From assembly GCF_029392895.1 (NCBI RefSeq), contig NZ_CP114200.1, forward strand, positions 2,387,001-2,451,000: a DNA stretch of 64,000 nt, read 5' to 3'. This DNA comes from Streptomyces sp. 71268 (GTDB lineage: Bacteria; Actinomycetota; Actinomycetes; Streptomycetales; Streptomycetaceae). Under the pieces are notes generated by a model. That model did no database searches. It was not told the DNA's origin and saw only the letters and a program-made list of their open reading frames with translations. The position numbers were made by a program, and so were the translations under genes. Of the stretch, positions 52,729 through 63,051 are shown piece after piece; position 1 is the stretch's first letter, and every line of letters begins with the position of its first letter.

Positions 52729-54822
52729 TCAGTCGTTGCCGTTGCCCGGTGCGGGCGTGGTCTTGGCGATCTGCATGAGGAACTCGGCGTTGGACTTGGT
52801 CTGCTTCATCTTGTCCAACAGCAGCTCGATGGCCTGCTGCGAGTCCAGCGCGTGCAGCACCCGGCGCAGCTTCCAGACGATCGCCAGCTCCTCGCTGCCG
52901 AGCAGGATCTCCTCCTTACGGGTGGAGGACGCGTCCACGTCCACCGCCGGGAAGATCCGCTTGTCGGAGAGCTTGCGGTCGAGCTTGAGCTCCATGTTGC
53001 CGGTGCCCTTGAACTCCTCGAAGATCACCTCGTCCATGCGCGAGCCGGTGTCGACCAGCGCGGTGGCCAGGATGGTCAGCGAGCCGCCGTCCTCGATGTT
53101 CCGCGCGGCGCCGAAGAACTTCTTCGGCGGGTAGAGCGCGGTGGAGTCCACACCACCGGACAGGATGCGCCCGGAGGCCGGCGCCGCGAGGTTGTACGCG
53201 CGGCCCAGACGGGTGATGGAGTCGAGCAGCACCACGACGTCGTGGCCCAGCTCCACCAGCCGCTTCGCCCGCTCGATGGCCAGCTCGGCGACGGTGGTGT
53301 GGTCCTCGGCCGGGCGGTCGAAGGTCGAGGAGATGACCTCGCCCTTGACCGACCGCTGCATGTCGGTGACCTCTTCGGGCCGCTCGTCCACGAGGACGAC
53401 CATGAGGTGGCACTCGGGGCTGTTGTGCGTGATCGCGTTGGCGATCGCCTGCATGATCATGGTCTTGCCGGTCTTCGGCGGGGCCACGATCAGGCCACGC
53501 TGGCCCTTGCCGATCGGCGTCACCAGGTCGATGATCCGCGTGGTCAGCGCGCCGGACTCGGTCTCGAGGCGCAGCCGGTCCTGCGGGTACAGCGGCGTGA
53601 GCTTGCCGAACTCGGGACGGCCACGGCCGGTCTCGGGCGCCATGCCGTTGACCGAGTCGAGCCGTACCAGCGCGTTGAACTTCTCGCGCCGCTCGCCCTC
53701 GCGCGGCTGCCGCACGGCGCCGGTGACGTGGTCGCCCTTGCGCAGGCCGTTCTTGCGGACCTGGGCCAGCGAGACGTACACGTCGTTCGGGCCCGGCAGG
53801 TAGCCGGAGGTGCGGATGAACGCGTAGTTGTCGAGGATGTCCAGGATGCCCGCGACGGGGATCAGCACGTCGTCCTCGGCGACCTGCGGCTCGTTGCCGA
53901 AGTCCTCGCGGCCACGGCGCCCGCGCCGGTCGCGGTAGCGCCCGCGCCGACCGCGCCGGCCGCCCTCGAAGTCCTCGCCGTCCTCGTCGGCCCGCTGGCT
54001 CTGGCCACGGCCCTCGCGCTGCTGCCGGCCGCCACCGCCCTGGCCGCCGTCGTCGTTCTTGCCGCGCCGGCCCTCGCGCTCGCCGCGCTCGCCACGGTCG
54101 CCGCGCTCACCGCGCTCGCGCTGGTTGCCGCGCTCCCGGCGGTCGCCCTTCTGGCCGCGCTCGCCACGGTCGCCGCGCTCGCCCTTGGCGGGCTTGCCGT
54201 CGCCACCGTCGGCGTGGCCGGCCTCGCCCTTGGCATCGGAGCGGGTGTCCTGCTTGGTGTCGGACTTGCCCTGCGCCTGGCCGTCGGCCTGCGCGTCGGC
54301 GGCCTGCTCGGCGCCGTCCGGGCTGCCCGCCTGGGAGGTGGCGCGGCGCCGGCGGCGCTCGCTGACCGGGGCCTCGTCGCTGACCGGCTGGCCGGGGATG
54401 TCGATCTGCTGCTGAGCGGGGGCCTGCTCGGCCGCCTTCTCGGGCTGCTTGTCGGCTCCCTCGCCCGTACGGGCCTTGGAGGTCGCACGGCGCTTCGGCT
54501 TGGCCGGCGCCTCGGCGGCGGGCGCGGTCTCGGTGCTCTTGGCGGCACCGGAACTGGCCTGCTTCTCCTTGATGACCTCGATCAACTGGCTCTTCCGCAT
54601 CCGCGCGGTGCCCTTGATGCCGAGGCTGGAGGCGAGCTGCTGGAGCTCCGCCAGGACCATGGCGTCAAGGCCGGTACCGGAACGGCGCCGCCGGGGGGCA
54701 CTAGCAGTGGCACCGGTGGCAGGCGCGGCGGGAGCGTCCGTGGCGGGCGCGGCGGCATTGCCGACGGAGTTGTCGGTGTTGCCGGAGGCGTTCACGCCCA
54801 TCAGATCGGTGGTGTCGCTCAC
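52729..54822 (-). CDS. rho: Transcription termination factor Rho (long actinobacterial form)
   Basis: 697 residues from GTG 54822, compared with 419 in E. coli. Rho_N helix domain about 38-75 ([19 protein letters not shown]). Next comes a disordered insert of about 230 residues that becomes Arg/Gly/Asp-rich ([36 protein letters not shown]). Cold-shock-like RNA-binding domain ([20 protein letters not shown]). ATPase: Walker A about 447-454 (APPKTGKT), Walker [18 protein letters not shown] loops intact. The hexameric helicase ends untranslated transcripts. Its insert gives additional RNA binding in actinobacteria. Confidence 0.98.
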   Translation of the reverse strand: MSDTTDLMGVNASGNTDNSVGNAAAPATDAPAAPATGATASAPRRRRSGTGLDAMVLAELQQLASSLGIKGTARMRKSQLIEVIKEKQASSGAAKSTETAPAAEAPAKPKRRATSKARTGEGADKQPEKAAEQAPAQQQIDIPGQPVSDEAPVSERRRRRATSQAGSPDGAEQAADAQADGQAQGKSDTKQDTRSDAKGEAGHADGGDGKPAKGERGDRGERGQKGDRRERGNQRERGERGDRGERGEREGRRGKNDDGGQGGGGRQQREGRGQSQRADEDGEDFEGGRRGRRGRYRDRRGRRGREDFGNEPQVAEDDVLIPVAGILDILDNYAFIRTSGYLPGPNDVYVSLAQVRKNGLRKGDHVTGAVRQPREGERREKFNALVRLDSVNGMAPETGRGRPEFGKLTPLYPQDRLRLETESGALTTRIIDLVTPIGKGQRGLIVAPPKTGKTMIMQAIANAITHNSPECHLMVVLVDERPEEVTDMQRSVKGEVISSTFDRPAEDHTTVAELAIERAKRLVELGHDVVVLLDSITRLGRAYNLAAPASGRILSGGVDSTALYPPKKFFGAARNIEDGGSLTILATALVDTGSRMDEVIFEEFKGTGNMELKLDRKLSDKRIFPAVDVDASSTRKEEILLGSEELAIVWKLRRVLHALDSQQAIELLLDKMKQTKSNAEFLMQIAKTTPAPGNGND

Positions 54823-55230
54823 GAAGGGTCCTTCCCTGGAGCGGGCGTCGGCCTGTCTGGCTCGGCGACCGGTTGTGCTGTCCGGCTGTGGTCCGTACCA
54901 CGTGGACTGGGCCGGGGCGGTGGTCCGCCAGGACGGCGGAAAGATCGGTGCTGGGTCCGGCGCACGGTAGAGACGTATCACTCAGATCCGCCACGCCGAT
55001 TCCGGAGCGTGCTCAAAACTGCTCAGGCAGGCTGCTCAGGCAGTTGGGGAGGCTCCCGGAAGAAGGGTGGTCCCGAATGGGGACGGTGAGCACTGCGCCT
55101 TTGCAACAGTCCAAAAGGCTGCAGGTGCAGACTTGAGGTTAACACTACCGGCTCCAACAAACATTCCCCCTCTCCAAGTCCGGCAATCGCATTTCAGCCA
55201 GGCCCGGGGTGGCCCCCCGGCCCCCGTGTG
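54823..55230. other. 408-bp region upstream of rho
   Basis: No gene is supportable. It is likely to hold the rho promoter and a long leader. On the minus strand GGAAT (55163-55167) with a 19-bp spacer to GTT (55141) is a loose SigR-like match, and the local sequence is AT-richer. Rho is often autoregulated by premature termination in its leader; no specific structure is proven here. Confidence 0.4.
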
Positions 55231-56145
55231 TCAGGCGAGCGGCAGGACGCTCGCGCCCCCCGCGTCGAGGGCCAGTCGGTTGGCCGCCCATCCCTCGCCC
55301 GCCAGTCGCGCGACCTTGTCCGCCGCGCCGCTCTCGGCCAGCGCGAGCACCGTGGGGCCCGCGCCGGAGATGACCGCGGGGACGCCGTCGGCGCGCAACC
55401 GGTTGACCAGGGCCACGCTCTCCGGCATGGCCGGCGCGCGGTACTCCTGGTGCAGCCGGTCCTCGGTCGCGGTCAGCAGTAGCTCAGGGCGCCTGGTCAG
55501 CGCCTCGACCAGCAGCGCGGCGCGTCCCGCGTTGGCCGCGGCGTCCACGTGCGGGACGGTGCGCGGCAGCAGTCCGCGGGCGGTTTCCGTCGATACGGCG
55601 CGAGCGGGCACGAAGACCACCGGAACGATGGAATCCGACGGCGTCATGCGGATGGCCCGCGCTACGCCGCCGTCCATCCACGACAGCGTGAAACCGCCGT
55701 ACAGGCAGGCCGCGACGTTGTCCGGGTGGCCTTCGAGCTCGGTCGCCAGCTCAAGGAGGGCCTCGTCGCCGAGCCGCTCGGCGCCGCCTATGGTCACCGC
55801 GCGCGCGGCCACGATGCCCGCGCAGATCGCCGCGGCGGACGAGCCGAGTCCGCGGCCGTGCGGGATGCGGTTGGCGCACACCAGCTCCAGGCCCCGGGGC
55901 TGGCCGCCGAGCAGGTCGAACGCGGCCCGCAGGGAGCGTACGAGCAGGTGGTTTTCGTCGCGCGGGACGGTCTCCGCGCCCTCCCCCGCGATGTCGATGT
56001 GCAGCCCGGCGTCGGCGACCCGGACGACCACGTCGTCGTACAGACCCAGGGCCAGGCCGAGGGCGTCGAAGCCGGGGCCGAGATTGGCGCTGGTGGCAGG
56101 GGTGCGCACCCGGACGGCGGCGGCACGGAACGCTGGACCGGCCAT
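55231..56145 (-). CDS. thrB: Homoserine kinase
   Basis: 304 residues from ATG 56145; the open frame upstream lacks homology. GHMP kinase motifs: VRTPATSANLGPGFDALG (motif 1), PHGRGLGSSAAAICAGIVAA (ATP-binding motif 2), VISGAGPTVLAL (motif 3). It phosphorylates homoserine, the step before threonine synthase. It is separated from thrC by 380 bp, so it may have its own promoter. Confidence 0.97.
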   Translation of the reverse strand: MAGPAFRAAAVRVRTPATSANLGPGFDALGLALGLYDDVVVRVADAGLHIDIAGEGAETVPRDENHLLVRSLRAAFDLLGGQPRGLELVCANRIPHGRGLGSSAAAICAGIVAARAVTIGGAERLGDEALLELATELEGHPDNVAACLYGGFTLSWMDGGVARAIRMTPSDSIVPVVFVPARAVSTETARGLLPRTVPHVDAAANAGRAALLVEALTRRPELLLTATEDRLHQEYRAPAMPESVALVNRLRADGVPAVISGAGPTVLALAESGAADKVARLAGEGWAANRLALDAGGASVLPLA

Positions 56146-56525
56146 CGCTCGATGACTCTCCTTGTGTGACTGCGGATGTGTGACGACAAGTGTGTGCGGG
56201 CTGCGGTGTGCGGGGCTGCGGTTTATCGAAGAAGTACGGAACACCGCGAGGGCCGTTTCGGCAATGCCGCACCGAGCCGATTGCTCAGCGGCGGGTGCTC
56301 TGCGACGGGGCGGATTCAGTACAGCCTATCGAAGGAAGGTTCTGTGGCGACATAGGGCGCACGGGAGGCGCACGATGCGTGTCGTGAGCCGTCCCGTGCT
56401 CCGTTATCCCCGCTTATCAGTGCCCAGCGGGATAAAACCTAGGGAATTCACGGGTATTCCGCGAGACCGTCGCCCAGTCCGCAGTTCACCGCTTACCCAA
56501 GGTTACGCCAGGTACGGGCCGAGGG
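56146..56525. other. 380-bp gap between thrC and thrB
   Basis: No gene is visible. An imperfect stem (TTATCCCCGCT with AGCGGGATAA, 56404-56436) may end thrC transcripts. On the minus strand, GGAAT (56456-56460), 17 bp and GTT (56436-56438) make a weak SigR-like promoter for thrB. Confidence 0.4.
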
Positions 56526-57632
56526 TCAGGCCAGCCCGAGGCTGCCGGCCGCGGCGTCCGCGTCCACCGCCACGGTGACCGGCTGCGGCGCGCCCGCCAC
56601 CGCCCAGTCCGGGTCCTTGAGGCCGTTGCCGGTGACCGTGCACACGATGCGCTGCCCCGGGTCGACCTTGCCCTGCTCGGCGGCCTTGAGCAGCCCGGCC
56701 ACGCTGGCGGCCGACGCGGGCTCCACGAAGACGCCCTCCTGCGCGGCCAGCAGCCGGTAGGCGGCCAGGATTTGACGGTCGGTCACCTCGTCGATGAAGC
56801 CGCCGGACTGGTCGCGGGCGCGCTCGGCCTGCTCCCAGGAGGCCGGGTTGCCGATGCGGATCGCGGTGGCGATGGTGTGCGGGTCCTTGACCGGCTCGCC
56901 CCGCACGATCGGCGCCGAGCCGGACGCCTGGAAGCCCCACATGCGCGGCGTACGGGAGGAGACGGCCGCGTGACCCTGCGGGGACGGGGCGGCGTACTCC
57001 TGGTAGCCCTTCCAGTACGCGGTGATGTTGCCCGCGTTACCGACCGGCAGCACGTGGATGTCGGGGGCGTCCCCGAGCGCGTCGACGACCTCGAACGCGG
57101 CGGTCTTCTGACCCTCGATGCGCGCCGGATTGACCGAATTCACCAGGGCGACGGGGTACTTCTCGGACAGTTCGCGCGCCAGCGTGAGGCAGTCGTCGAA
57201 GTTGCCGTCCACCTGCAGGATGCGCGAGCCGTGCACCAGGGCCTGGCCCATCTTGCCCAGCGCGATCTTGCCTTGCGGCACCAGGACCGCGCACACCATG
57301 CCGGCGCGTACCGCGTATGCCGCGGCCGAGGCGGAGGTGTTGCCCGTTGAGGCGCAGATGACGGCCTTGGCGCCGGCCTCCTTGGCCTGGGTGATGGCCA
57401 TCGTCATGCCGCGGTCCTTGAAGGACCCGGTCGGGTTCGCGCCCTCGACCTTGAGATGAACCTCACACCCGGTGCGCTCGGAGAGCACCTGCGCGGGGAC
57501 CAGCGGCGTGCCGCCCTCGCGCAGTGTCACCACCGGGGTGTGCTCGCCGACCGGAAGCCGGTCCCGGTACTCCTCGATGACCCCGCGCCACTGGTGGGTG
57601 GTGCCCTGCCGAGCGCTGATGTTTGCGGACAT
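56526..57632 (-). CDS. thrC: Threonine synthase
   Basis: 368 residues. PLP Lys72 in [17 protein letters not shown]; phosphate-binding loop [31 protein letters not shown]. It is the short threonine synthase type without the N-terminal extension. It converts O-phosphohomoserine to threonine. Eight bp separate it from hom, so they are co-transcribed. Confidence 0.97.
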   Translation of the reverse strand: MSANISARQGTTHQWRGVIEEYRDRLPVGEHTPVVTLREGGTPLVPAQVLSERTGCEVHLKVEGANPTGSFKDRGMTMAITQAKEAGAKAVICASTGNTSASAAAYAVRAGMVCAVLVPQGKIALGKMGQALVHGSRILQVDGNFDDCLTLARELSEKYPVALVNSVNPARIEGQKTAAFEVVDALGDAPDIHVLPVGNAGNITAYWKGYQEYAAPSPQGHAAVSSRTPRMWGFQASGSAPIVRGEPVKDPHTIATAIRIGNPASWEQAERARDQSGGFIDEVTDRQILAAYRLLAAQEGVFVEPASAASVAGLLKAAEQGKVDPGQRIVCTVTGNGLKDPDWAVAGAPQPVTVAVDADAAAGSLGLA

Positions 57633-57640
57633 TGCTTTCG

Positions 57641-58933
57641 TTACTCCCCTTCAACCCGCATGATGCTCGCGACGCCGCGTACCGTGTCGAGCTGCCGAAG
57701 CGTCTCCACGGTGGCCGAAAGCGCCGCGTCCGGCGCCCGGTGCGTCACCACGACCAGTGACGCCTCACCGTCCTTGCCCTGCTGGCGGACGGTGTCGATG
57801 GAGACGCCGTGCTCGGCGAAGACCTGGGCGACCTGAGCGAGGACACCCGGCTTGTCGGCGACGTCGAGACTGATGTGGTAGCGCGTGACCACCTCGCCCA
57901 TGGGGCTGACGGGAAGCCGCGTGTACGCGGACTCGCCGGGGCCCGTGGTGTCGGCCAGTCGGTTGCGACAGGCGGCGACGAGGTCGCCGAGGACCGCCGA
58001 CGCGGTGGGCGCGCCGCCGGCCCCGGGCCCGTAAAACATCAGCTGTCCCGCGGCCTCGGCCTCCACGAAGACCGCGTTGTACGCCTCGCGGACGGAGGCC
58101 AGCGGGTGGCTGAGCGGGATCATCGCCGGGTGCACCCGGGCGGTGACCGAGCGGCCGTCGCCGGCCCGCTCGCAGATCGCGAGCAGTTTTACGGTGCACC
58201 CCATCCGCTTCGCGGACGCGATGTCCGCGGCCGTCACCTCGGTGAGGCCCTCACGGTGCACGTCGTCCAGCCGTACCCGGGTGTGGAAGGCGATCCCGGC
58301 CAGGATCGCGGCCTTGGCGGCGGCGTCGAAACCCTCGACGTCGGCCGTCGGGTCGGCCTCCGCGTAGCCGAGCGCGGTGGCCTCGTCGAGCGCCTCGGAG
58401 TACCCGGCGCCGCTGGTGTCCATCTTGTCGAGGATGAAGTTGGTGGTGCCGTTGACGATGCCGAGCACCCGGTTCACGGTGTCCCCGGCCAGCGACTCGC
58501 GCAGCGGGCGCACTAGTGGGATGGCGCCGGCGACGGCCGCCTCGTAGTAGAGGTCGGCGCCCCGCTCCTCGGCCGCGGCGTGCAGCGCGGCGCCGTCCTC
58601 GGCGAGCAGCGCCTTGTTGGCCGACACCACGCTGGCGCCGTGCTCGAAGGCGGTGGTGATGAGGGTGCGGGCCGGCTCGATGCCGCCGATGACCTCGATG
58701 ACCACATCGATGTCACCGCGTTTGACCAGCGCCGTCGCGTCGGTGGTGATCAGCTCGGCGGGCACGCCGGCGCGCACCCGGCCCGGGCGGCGCACCGCGA
58801 TGCCGGCCAGTTCCACCGGGGCCCCGATGCGCGCCATGAGGTCGTCCGCGTGCGTCGTCATGATGCGCGCCACCTCTGAGCCGACCACACCGCAGCCCAG
58901 CAGCGCCACCTTCAACGGACGCGTACGCATCAT
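57641..58933 (-). CDS. hom: Homoserine dehydrogenase
   Basis: 430 residues from ATG 58933 (a second ATG follows directly). NAD(P)-binding [13 protein letters not shown]; catalytic region [13 protein letters not shown] with [20 protein letters not shown]-terminal ACT domain ([20 protein letters not shown]) for threonine feedback. It reduces aspartate semialdehyde to homoserine, opening the threonine/methionine branch. It is monofunctional, without an aspartokinase domain. Also called thrA. Confidence 0.97.
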   Translation of the reverse strand: MMRTRPLKVALLGCGVVGSEVARIMTTHADDLMARIGAPVELAGIAVRRPGRVRAGVPAELITTDATALVKRGDIDVVIEVIGGIEPARTLITTAFEHGASVVSANKALLAEDGAALHAAAEERGADLYYEAAVAGAIPLVRPLRESLAGDTVNRVLGIVNGTTNFILDKMDTSGAGYSEALDEATALGYAEADPTADVEGFDAAAKAAILAGIAFHTRVRLDDVHREGLTEVTAADIASAKRMGCTVKLLAICERAGDGRSVTARVHPAMIPLSHPLASVREAYNAVFVEAEAAGQLMFYGPGAGGAPTASAVLGDLVAACRNRLADTTGPGESAYTRLPVSPMGEVVTRYHISLDVADKPGVLAQVAQVFAEHGVSIDTVRQQGKDGEASLVVVTHRAPDAALSATVETLRQLDTVRGVASIMRVEGE

Positions 58934-59094
58934 CCGACCTCGTTTCCTCTTCTTTTACCGCACATACGTCGGCACCCAGTCTCACCCACCGGACGGGAGT
59001 TCCCTCCACCCGTCCAGTATCCGAGATGTCTATTTCGTCTGTCGGCATACCGCGCTTCCGCGCGCGGGGCTGGCCCGCTGCCGCCCCTCAATTG

Positions 59095-60486
59095 TCACCC
59101 GACGTCGAGCCTCATCAGGTCCTCCTCGGTCTCCCGCCGCACGATGACCTTGGCCGCCCCGTCGTTCACGGCGACCACCGGGGGCCGCAGCGCGTGGTTG
59201 TAGTTGCTGGCCATCGAGCGGCAGTAGGCGCCGGTGGCGGGCACCGCGATCAGATCGCCGGGCGCGACGTCGGCGGGCAGGAACGCGTCACGTACGACAA
59301 TGTCGCCGGACTCACAGTGCTTGCCGACCACCCGGACCAGCATCGGCTCGGCGTCGGACGCGCGCGAGACGAGCGAGACGGAGTACTCGGCGTCGTAGAG
59401 CGCCGTACGGATGTTGTCCGACATGCCGCCGTCGACGCTGACATACGTACGCAGGCCCTCCAGCGGCTTGACCGTGCCGACCTCGTACAACGTGAACGCC
59501 GTCGGCCCCACGATGGCCCGCCCCGGCTCGACCGAGATCCGCGGCACCGCGAGCCCCGCGGCCTGGCACTCGCGCGTGACGATGCTGGTCAGCGAGGTCG
59601 CGATCTCGTGCGGTTCGCGCGGGTCGTCGTCCGATGTGTACGCGATGCCAAGCCCGCCGCCGAGGTCGATCTCGGGCAGTTCGACGCCGTGCTCGTCACG
59701 GATGTCGGCCAGCAGTTGCACGACGCGGCGCGCGGAGACCTCGAAGCCGGCCATGTCGAAGATCTGCGAGCCGATGTGCGAGTGGATGCCGATCAGCTCG
59801 AGGCCGTCCAGCTTGAGCGCCCGGCGCACCGCCTCGGCCGCCTGGCCGCCGGCCAGCGCGATGCCGAACTTCTGGTCCTCGTGCGCGGTCGCGATGAACT
59901 CGTGGGTGTGCGCCTCGACGCCGACGGTGACCCGGATCTGCACGCGCTGGCGCTTGCCGAGCCGCTCCGCGATGTGCGCGACGCGCACGATCTCCTGGAA
60001 CGAGTCCAGCACGATCCGCCCGACACCCGCCTCGACGGCCCGCCGGATCTCCTCGGTGGACTTGTTGTTGCCGTGCAGCGCGATGCGCTCGGCGGGCATC
60101 CCCGCGGCCAGCGCCGTGGCCAGCTCGCCGGCCGAGCACACGTCGAGGTTGAGCCCCTCCTCGTGCAGCCACCGCACGACGGCCCGGGAGAGGAACGCCT
60201 TGCCCGCGTAGAACACGTCGGCCTCGCCCCCGAACGCCTGGTGCCAGGCCCGGCAGCGGGCCCGGAAGTCGCTCTCGTCCAGGACGTACGCCGGCGTGCC
60301 GAACTCCTCGGCGAGCGCCCGCACATCGAGCCCACCCACGCTGACCGCGCCGGTGTCGGTACGGGTCACCGTGCGGGCCCACACCTTGGGGTCGAGGGCG
60401 TTGAGGTCGGCGGGCGGCGCGAAGTAGTGGCCCTCGGGCAGCACGTCGGCGTGCCGGGGCCCGGCGGGGTGAGCGGATCGACTCAT
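59095..60486 (-). CDS. lysA: Diaminopimelate decarboxylase
   Basis: 463 residues. Group IV decarboxylase barrel: PLP Lys96 in DVFYAGKAFLSRAV, HGNNKSTEEI, GIHSHIGSQI, EIDLGGGLGIAY, and the substrate-binding Cys in VVGKHCESGDI. It makes lysine from meso-diaminopimelate and sits between hom and the ArgRS-like gene, both on the same strand; 33 bp separate it from the latter. Confidence 0.97.
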   Translation of the reverse strand: MSRSAHPAGPRHADVLPEGHYFAPPADLNALDPKVWARTVTRTDTGAVSVGGLDVRALAEEFGTPAYVLDESDFRARCRAWHQAFGGEADVFYAGKAFLSRAVVRWLHEEGLNLDVCSAGELATALAAGMPAERIALHGNNKSTEEIRRAVEAGVGRIVLDSFQEIVRVAHIAERLGKRQRVQIRVTVGVEAHTHEFIATAHEDQKFGIALAGGQAAEAVRRALKLDGLELIGIHSHIGSQIFDMAGFEVSARRVVQLLADIRDEHGVELPEIDLGGGLGIAYTSDDDPREPHEIATSLTSIVTRECQAAGLAVPRISVEPGRAIVGPTAFTLYEVGTVKPLEGLRTYVSVDGGMSDNIRTALYDAEYSVSLVSRASDAEPMLVRVVGKHCESGDIVVRDAFLPADVAPGDLIAVPATGAYCRSMASNYNHALRPPVVAVNDGAAKVIVRRETEEDLMRLDVG

Positions 60487-60519
60487 GGTTCTCAGGTCTC
60501 CTACAGCGACTCAGTCGGC

Positions 60520-61698
60520 TCAGAGGTGGGCGGGAGCGGAGATGCCGAGCAGGTTCAGGCCGTTTGCCAGCACCGTTCCGGCGGCTTCGGCGGTGGCCAG
60601 CCGGACGCGGTGCGCGGCCGAGGGTTTCTCCTCGCCGCGCGGCAGCGGGGCGCAGCCGTCGTGGAAGCGGAAGAAGGCGTCGGCGACGGCCGTCAGCTCC
60701 CGCGCCAACCGATCCGGAGCATGCCGCCGCGCGGCGGCCTCGACCACCCGCGGGTAGTCGGCCAGCAGGGCGAGCAGGGCCCCACGGGCGCGCGCGGCGG
60801 AGTCGTCGACGGTATCGGTAACGGCGTCAGCGACGTTGTCGGTGTCGGTGTCGGTGTCGAAGGGACCGTCGGCGTCAGGCTCGATGCCGAGGTCGCGGCC
60901 GTTGCGCAGCAGCGCGCGGACCCGCGCGTGGGCGTACCGCACGCGGAACAACGGGTTGCTCTCCCGCTGCGCCAGCACCTCGCTCGGATCGCAGCGCGGA
61001 ACGTCATGCACGGCGGCGCTCAGCAACGCCCACCGCGCACCGTCCCGCCCCAGCGACTCCACGAGCTGGTCCAGCGTGCGACCCGGCTCACGTACGGAGA
61101 GGAGGACGGTCTCGATGGAGGGCCCGGCGCCGCTGGTGGTGGGGGTGGGAGTGGGAGTGGCGGCGAGGGAGGCGGCTCCTCCGCCGCTGGGCAGCACATC
61201 GACCTCGCCCCCACACGCGGTGACCAACCGCGCGATGACCTCGGCGAACAGCGCGCCCCGCGCCCCGTCCTGGTACCGCAGCCGCAACCTCGTCCCGACG
61301 AGCCCTTCGCCCTGCCCGTACGCCGCGCCCTGCGCGAGTACCTCCCGTACGAGCCCGGCGTGCGCCCCGGCGGCCACGGTGATGTTCACAAAGCCGGGCC
61401 CGGCGACCTCGACCCGCTCGATCCCGGGCTGCTCGGCCAGCCGGCGCCGCAGCACCTCCGCGACGTCCCGGGGCGCCTGCCCGGAGGCGGCGGCGAGCCG
61501 CAGGGCGACATGCGAGGCGAAGTCCCCACAACCGGGCCGGGGCGGCACCCGTACGATCCCCCGCCGCGCGCCACCGTCGGCTCCCCCGGCCTCGGCGACC
61601 AGCGGCGCGAGGGCCTCGTCCGGCACGGACAGCTCACCAGCCTCGACGGCGGAACGCACGACGTGCACGACGGTGCGAGAGAGCTGCGCGGGGGTCAC
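60520..61698 (-). CDS. nrtL: ArgRS-related anticodon-binding protein lacking the synthetase core
   Basis: 392 residues from GTG 61698, versus about 590 for arginyl-tRNA synthetase. About 1-110: ArgRS N-terminal Add-1 domain (GDFASHVALRLAAASGQ, IERVEVAGPGFVNITV). About 135-167: a remnant that aligns with the region of the HIGH motif, but HIGH is gone. A Pro/Thr linker follows (about 180-195). About 205-230: TLDQLVESLGRDGARWALL, equivalent to the stretch just after KMSKS, which is absent. About 250-392: DALR anticodon domain (RESNPLFRVRYAHARVRALL, end LNLLGISAP) with an acidic DTDTDTD insert. It can probably bind tRNA-Arg but not charge it. Databases use the name NrtL; I know no established function. 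Confidence 0.85.
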   Translation of the reverse strand: MTPAQLSRTVVHVVRSAVEAGELSVPDEALAPLVAEAGGADGGARRGIVRVPPRPGCGDFASHVALRLAAASGQAPRDVAEVLRRRLAEQPGIERVEVAGPGFVNITVAAGAHAGLVREVLAQGAAYGQGEGLVGTRLRLRYQDGARGALFAEVIARLVTACGGEVDVLPSGGGAASLAATPTPTPTTSGAGPSIETVLLSVREPGRTLDQLVESLGRDGARWALLSAAVHDVPRCDPSEVLAQRESNPLFRVRYAHARVRALLRNGRDLGIEPDADGPFDTDTDTDNVADAVTDTVDDSAARARGALLALLADYPRVVEAAARRHAPDRLARELTAVADAFFRFHDGCAPLPRGEEKPSAAHRVRLATAEAAGTVLANGLNLLGISAPAHL

Positions 61699-61914
61699 GG
61701 GGCAAGCGTATGGGAGAAGGGGGGAGGCTTAGCGAACGGGTTTCCCGACGCGCCCCCGCCGTCGGGGCCGGGAACGACCTCTCCGGCGCGCGGTACTACG
61801 AGGTGAGGCGGCCAAAGGCTCAAGTGATCACGGACACGGTCAGCCGCACTCCACGCACGGCAGCCACCGCGCAGCGCCACGGTCGCGCAACCCGACGGCT
61901 GGAGCAGTAACGGT

Positions 61915-62385
61915 TCAACCACCGGGCCGAACGACGGGCTCAACACCTTCAGACGGCCCAGATCCGGGGCCGCCGTCGTCGTCACCTTCCTCCCCCGCCT
62001 CATGACCGGCGGCCTGTCGCACGAGTTGTCTCACGAGCCGCACCAGCTCGGCAGGCTCGAAGGGTTTCGCGAGGAACGCATCAACACCGGCAGACTGCCC
62101 GCTGTCGACATCCGACTGCGTGCAAGCGCTGACGATGGCGAGGGGAAGGTGTCGAGTACGCACGCCATCCCGTAGTCGAGCAGCGGTCAGCAACCCGTTG
62201 AGACGGGGCATCACCACGTCGAGGGTGACCACGTCGGGCCTTACGCGATGCACGATCTCCAGGCACTCGACACCATCAGCCGCGGTCACGACCTCGAACC
62301 CCTCTAGCTCAAGGTTGACCCTGATTAGCTGCCGGATGACCTTGTTGTCGTCGACAACAAGGACCCGGCCGGACACGCCAGGCAC
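61915..62385 (-). CDS. Stand-alone response-regulator receiver protein
   Basis: 156 residues. One receiver domain: acidic pair D12-D13 (VLVVDDNKVIRQL), phospho-acceptor D56 (VVTLDVVMPRLNG), Ser in LAIVSACTQ, switch Lys in FLAKPFEPAEL. The C-terminal 40 residues are disordered and acidic (EEGDDDGGPGSGPS). There is no output domain, as in CheY/Spo0F-like proteins. The start is GTG 62385; GTG 62376 is the alternative. It has no adjacent kinase; the ArgRS-like gene follows 216 bp downstream. Confidence 0.9.
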   Translation of the reverse strand: MPGVSGRVLVVDDNKVIRQLIRVNLELEGFEVVTAADGVECLEIVHRVRPDVVTLDVVMPRLNGLLTAARLRDGVRTRHLPLAIVSACTQSDVDSGQSAGVDAFLAKPFEPAELVRLVRQLVRQAAGHEAGEEGDDDGGPGSGPSEGVEPVVRPGG

Positions 62386-62688
62386 AACTCGAAGCGTAGG
62401 CGTGCGACTCCGACTGCGTCCGGGTTTTGCCCACTTCCGCCACGTGCGGGGGACCTTTCAGCGAGGCTCCCCACGATCCGCGACGAATGCGCTACAAGCG
62501 TGGGCCCGTCGTTCCGCTTCTCCCCGGCGCACCCTCCGCGGGTCCCCTGGACCCGCTGCTTGGGAGCGCCGGCTCGCTCCCCTCCCCCACCTCCTGCGGC
62601 GCCCTGTGGAGGGCGCACGAAAGGCGTTCATGGCCACCCCTCATGAGCTGGTAGTGTTCTCTCCGTCGCCAAGCAAGACGGCGGACAC
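62386..62688. other. 303-bp divergent region between receiver gene and tRNA-Arg
   Basis: No gene is supportable. On the plus strand TAGTGT (62652-62657), 32 bp before the tRNA, is a plausible -10 box; the matching -35 is weak. Confidence 0.4.
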
Positions 62689-62760
62689 GCCCCCGTAGCT
62701 CAGGGGATAGAGCAACGGCCTCCGGAGCCGTGTGCGCAGGTTCGAATCCTGCCGGGGGCA
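62689..62760 (+). tRNA. tRNA-Arg (anticodon CCG)
   Basis: A full cloverleaf can be folded: acceptor GCCCCCG/CGGGGGC, D arm GCTC/GAGC, anticodon stem ACGGC/GCCGT with loop CTCCGGA (anticodon CCG, reading CGG), T arm GCAGG-TTCGAAT-CCTGC. No CCA is encoded. Such tRNA genes are frequent integration sites for actinomycete elements. Confidence 0.97.
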
Positions 62761-62793
62761 CAGTGTGTAACTGTAGCTGTGCCAGTGTGACAA

Positions 62794-62829
62794 GACCCCG
62801 CCGCCAGCGGAAACGCTGGCGGCGGGGTC
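62794..62829 (+). terminator. tRNA-Arg terminator
   Basis: GACCCCGCCGCCAGCG, a GAAA loop, and the perfect 16-bp complement, followed by CTTGTCTT. Very strong. Confidence 0.9.
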
Positions 62830-63051
62830 CTTGTCTTGGCCCAGACACACCTTCCAGAGCACGGACGAGAGCTTCGAGGGCATCGCCACGTATCGTGCCT
62901 CGCGGCGGAGCCGACCAGCCCTGCGCTTTCCTGACCGTCATGCTGGCCTGCGGCCGAACCGTGAGTCGGCATGCGCCTGGGCGAACGTGAGCTTGTATAG
63001 CCTTCATTAATCGCCGGCCGCTAGCGGACAGACGAACCAGGTGGGGACCTC

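Noticed and set aside
59026..61806. 926-codon rightward frame over lysA and the ArgRS-like gene
   Set aside because: Antisense shadow; composition Arg/Gly/Val and no homology.
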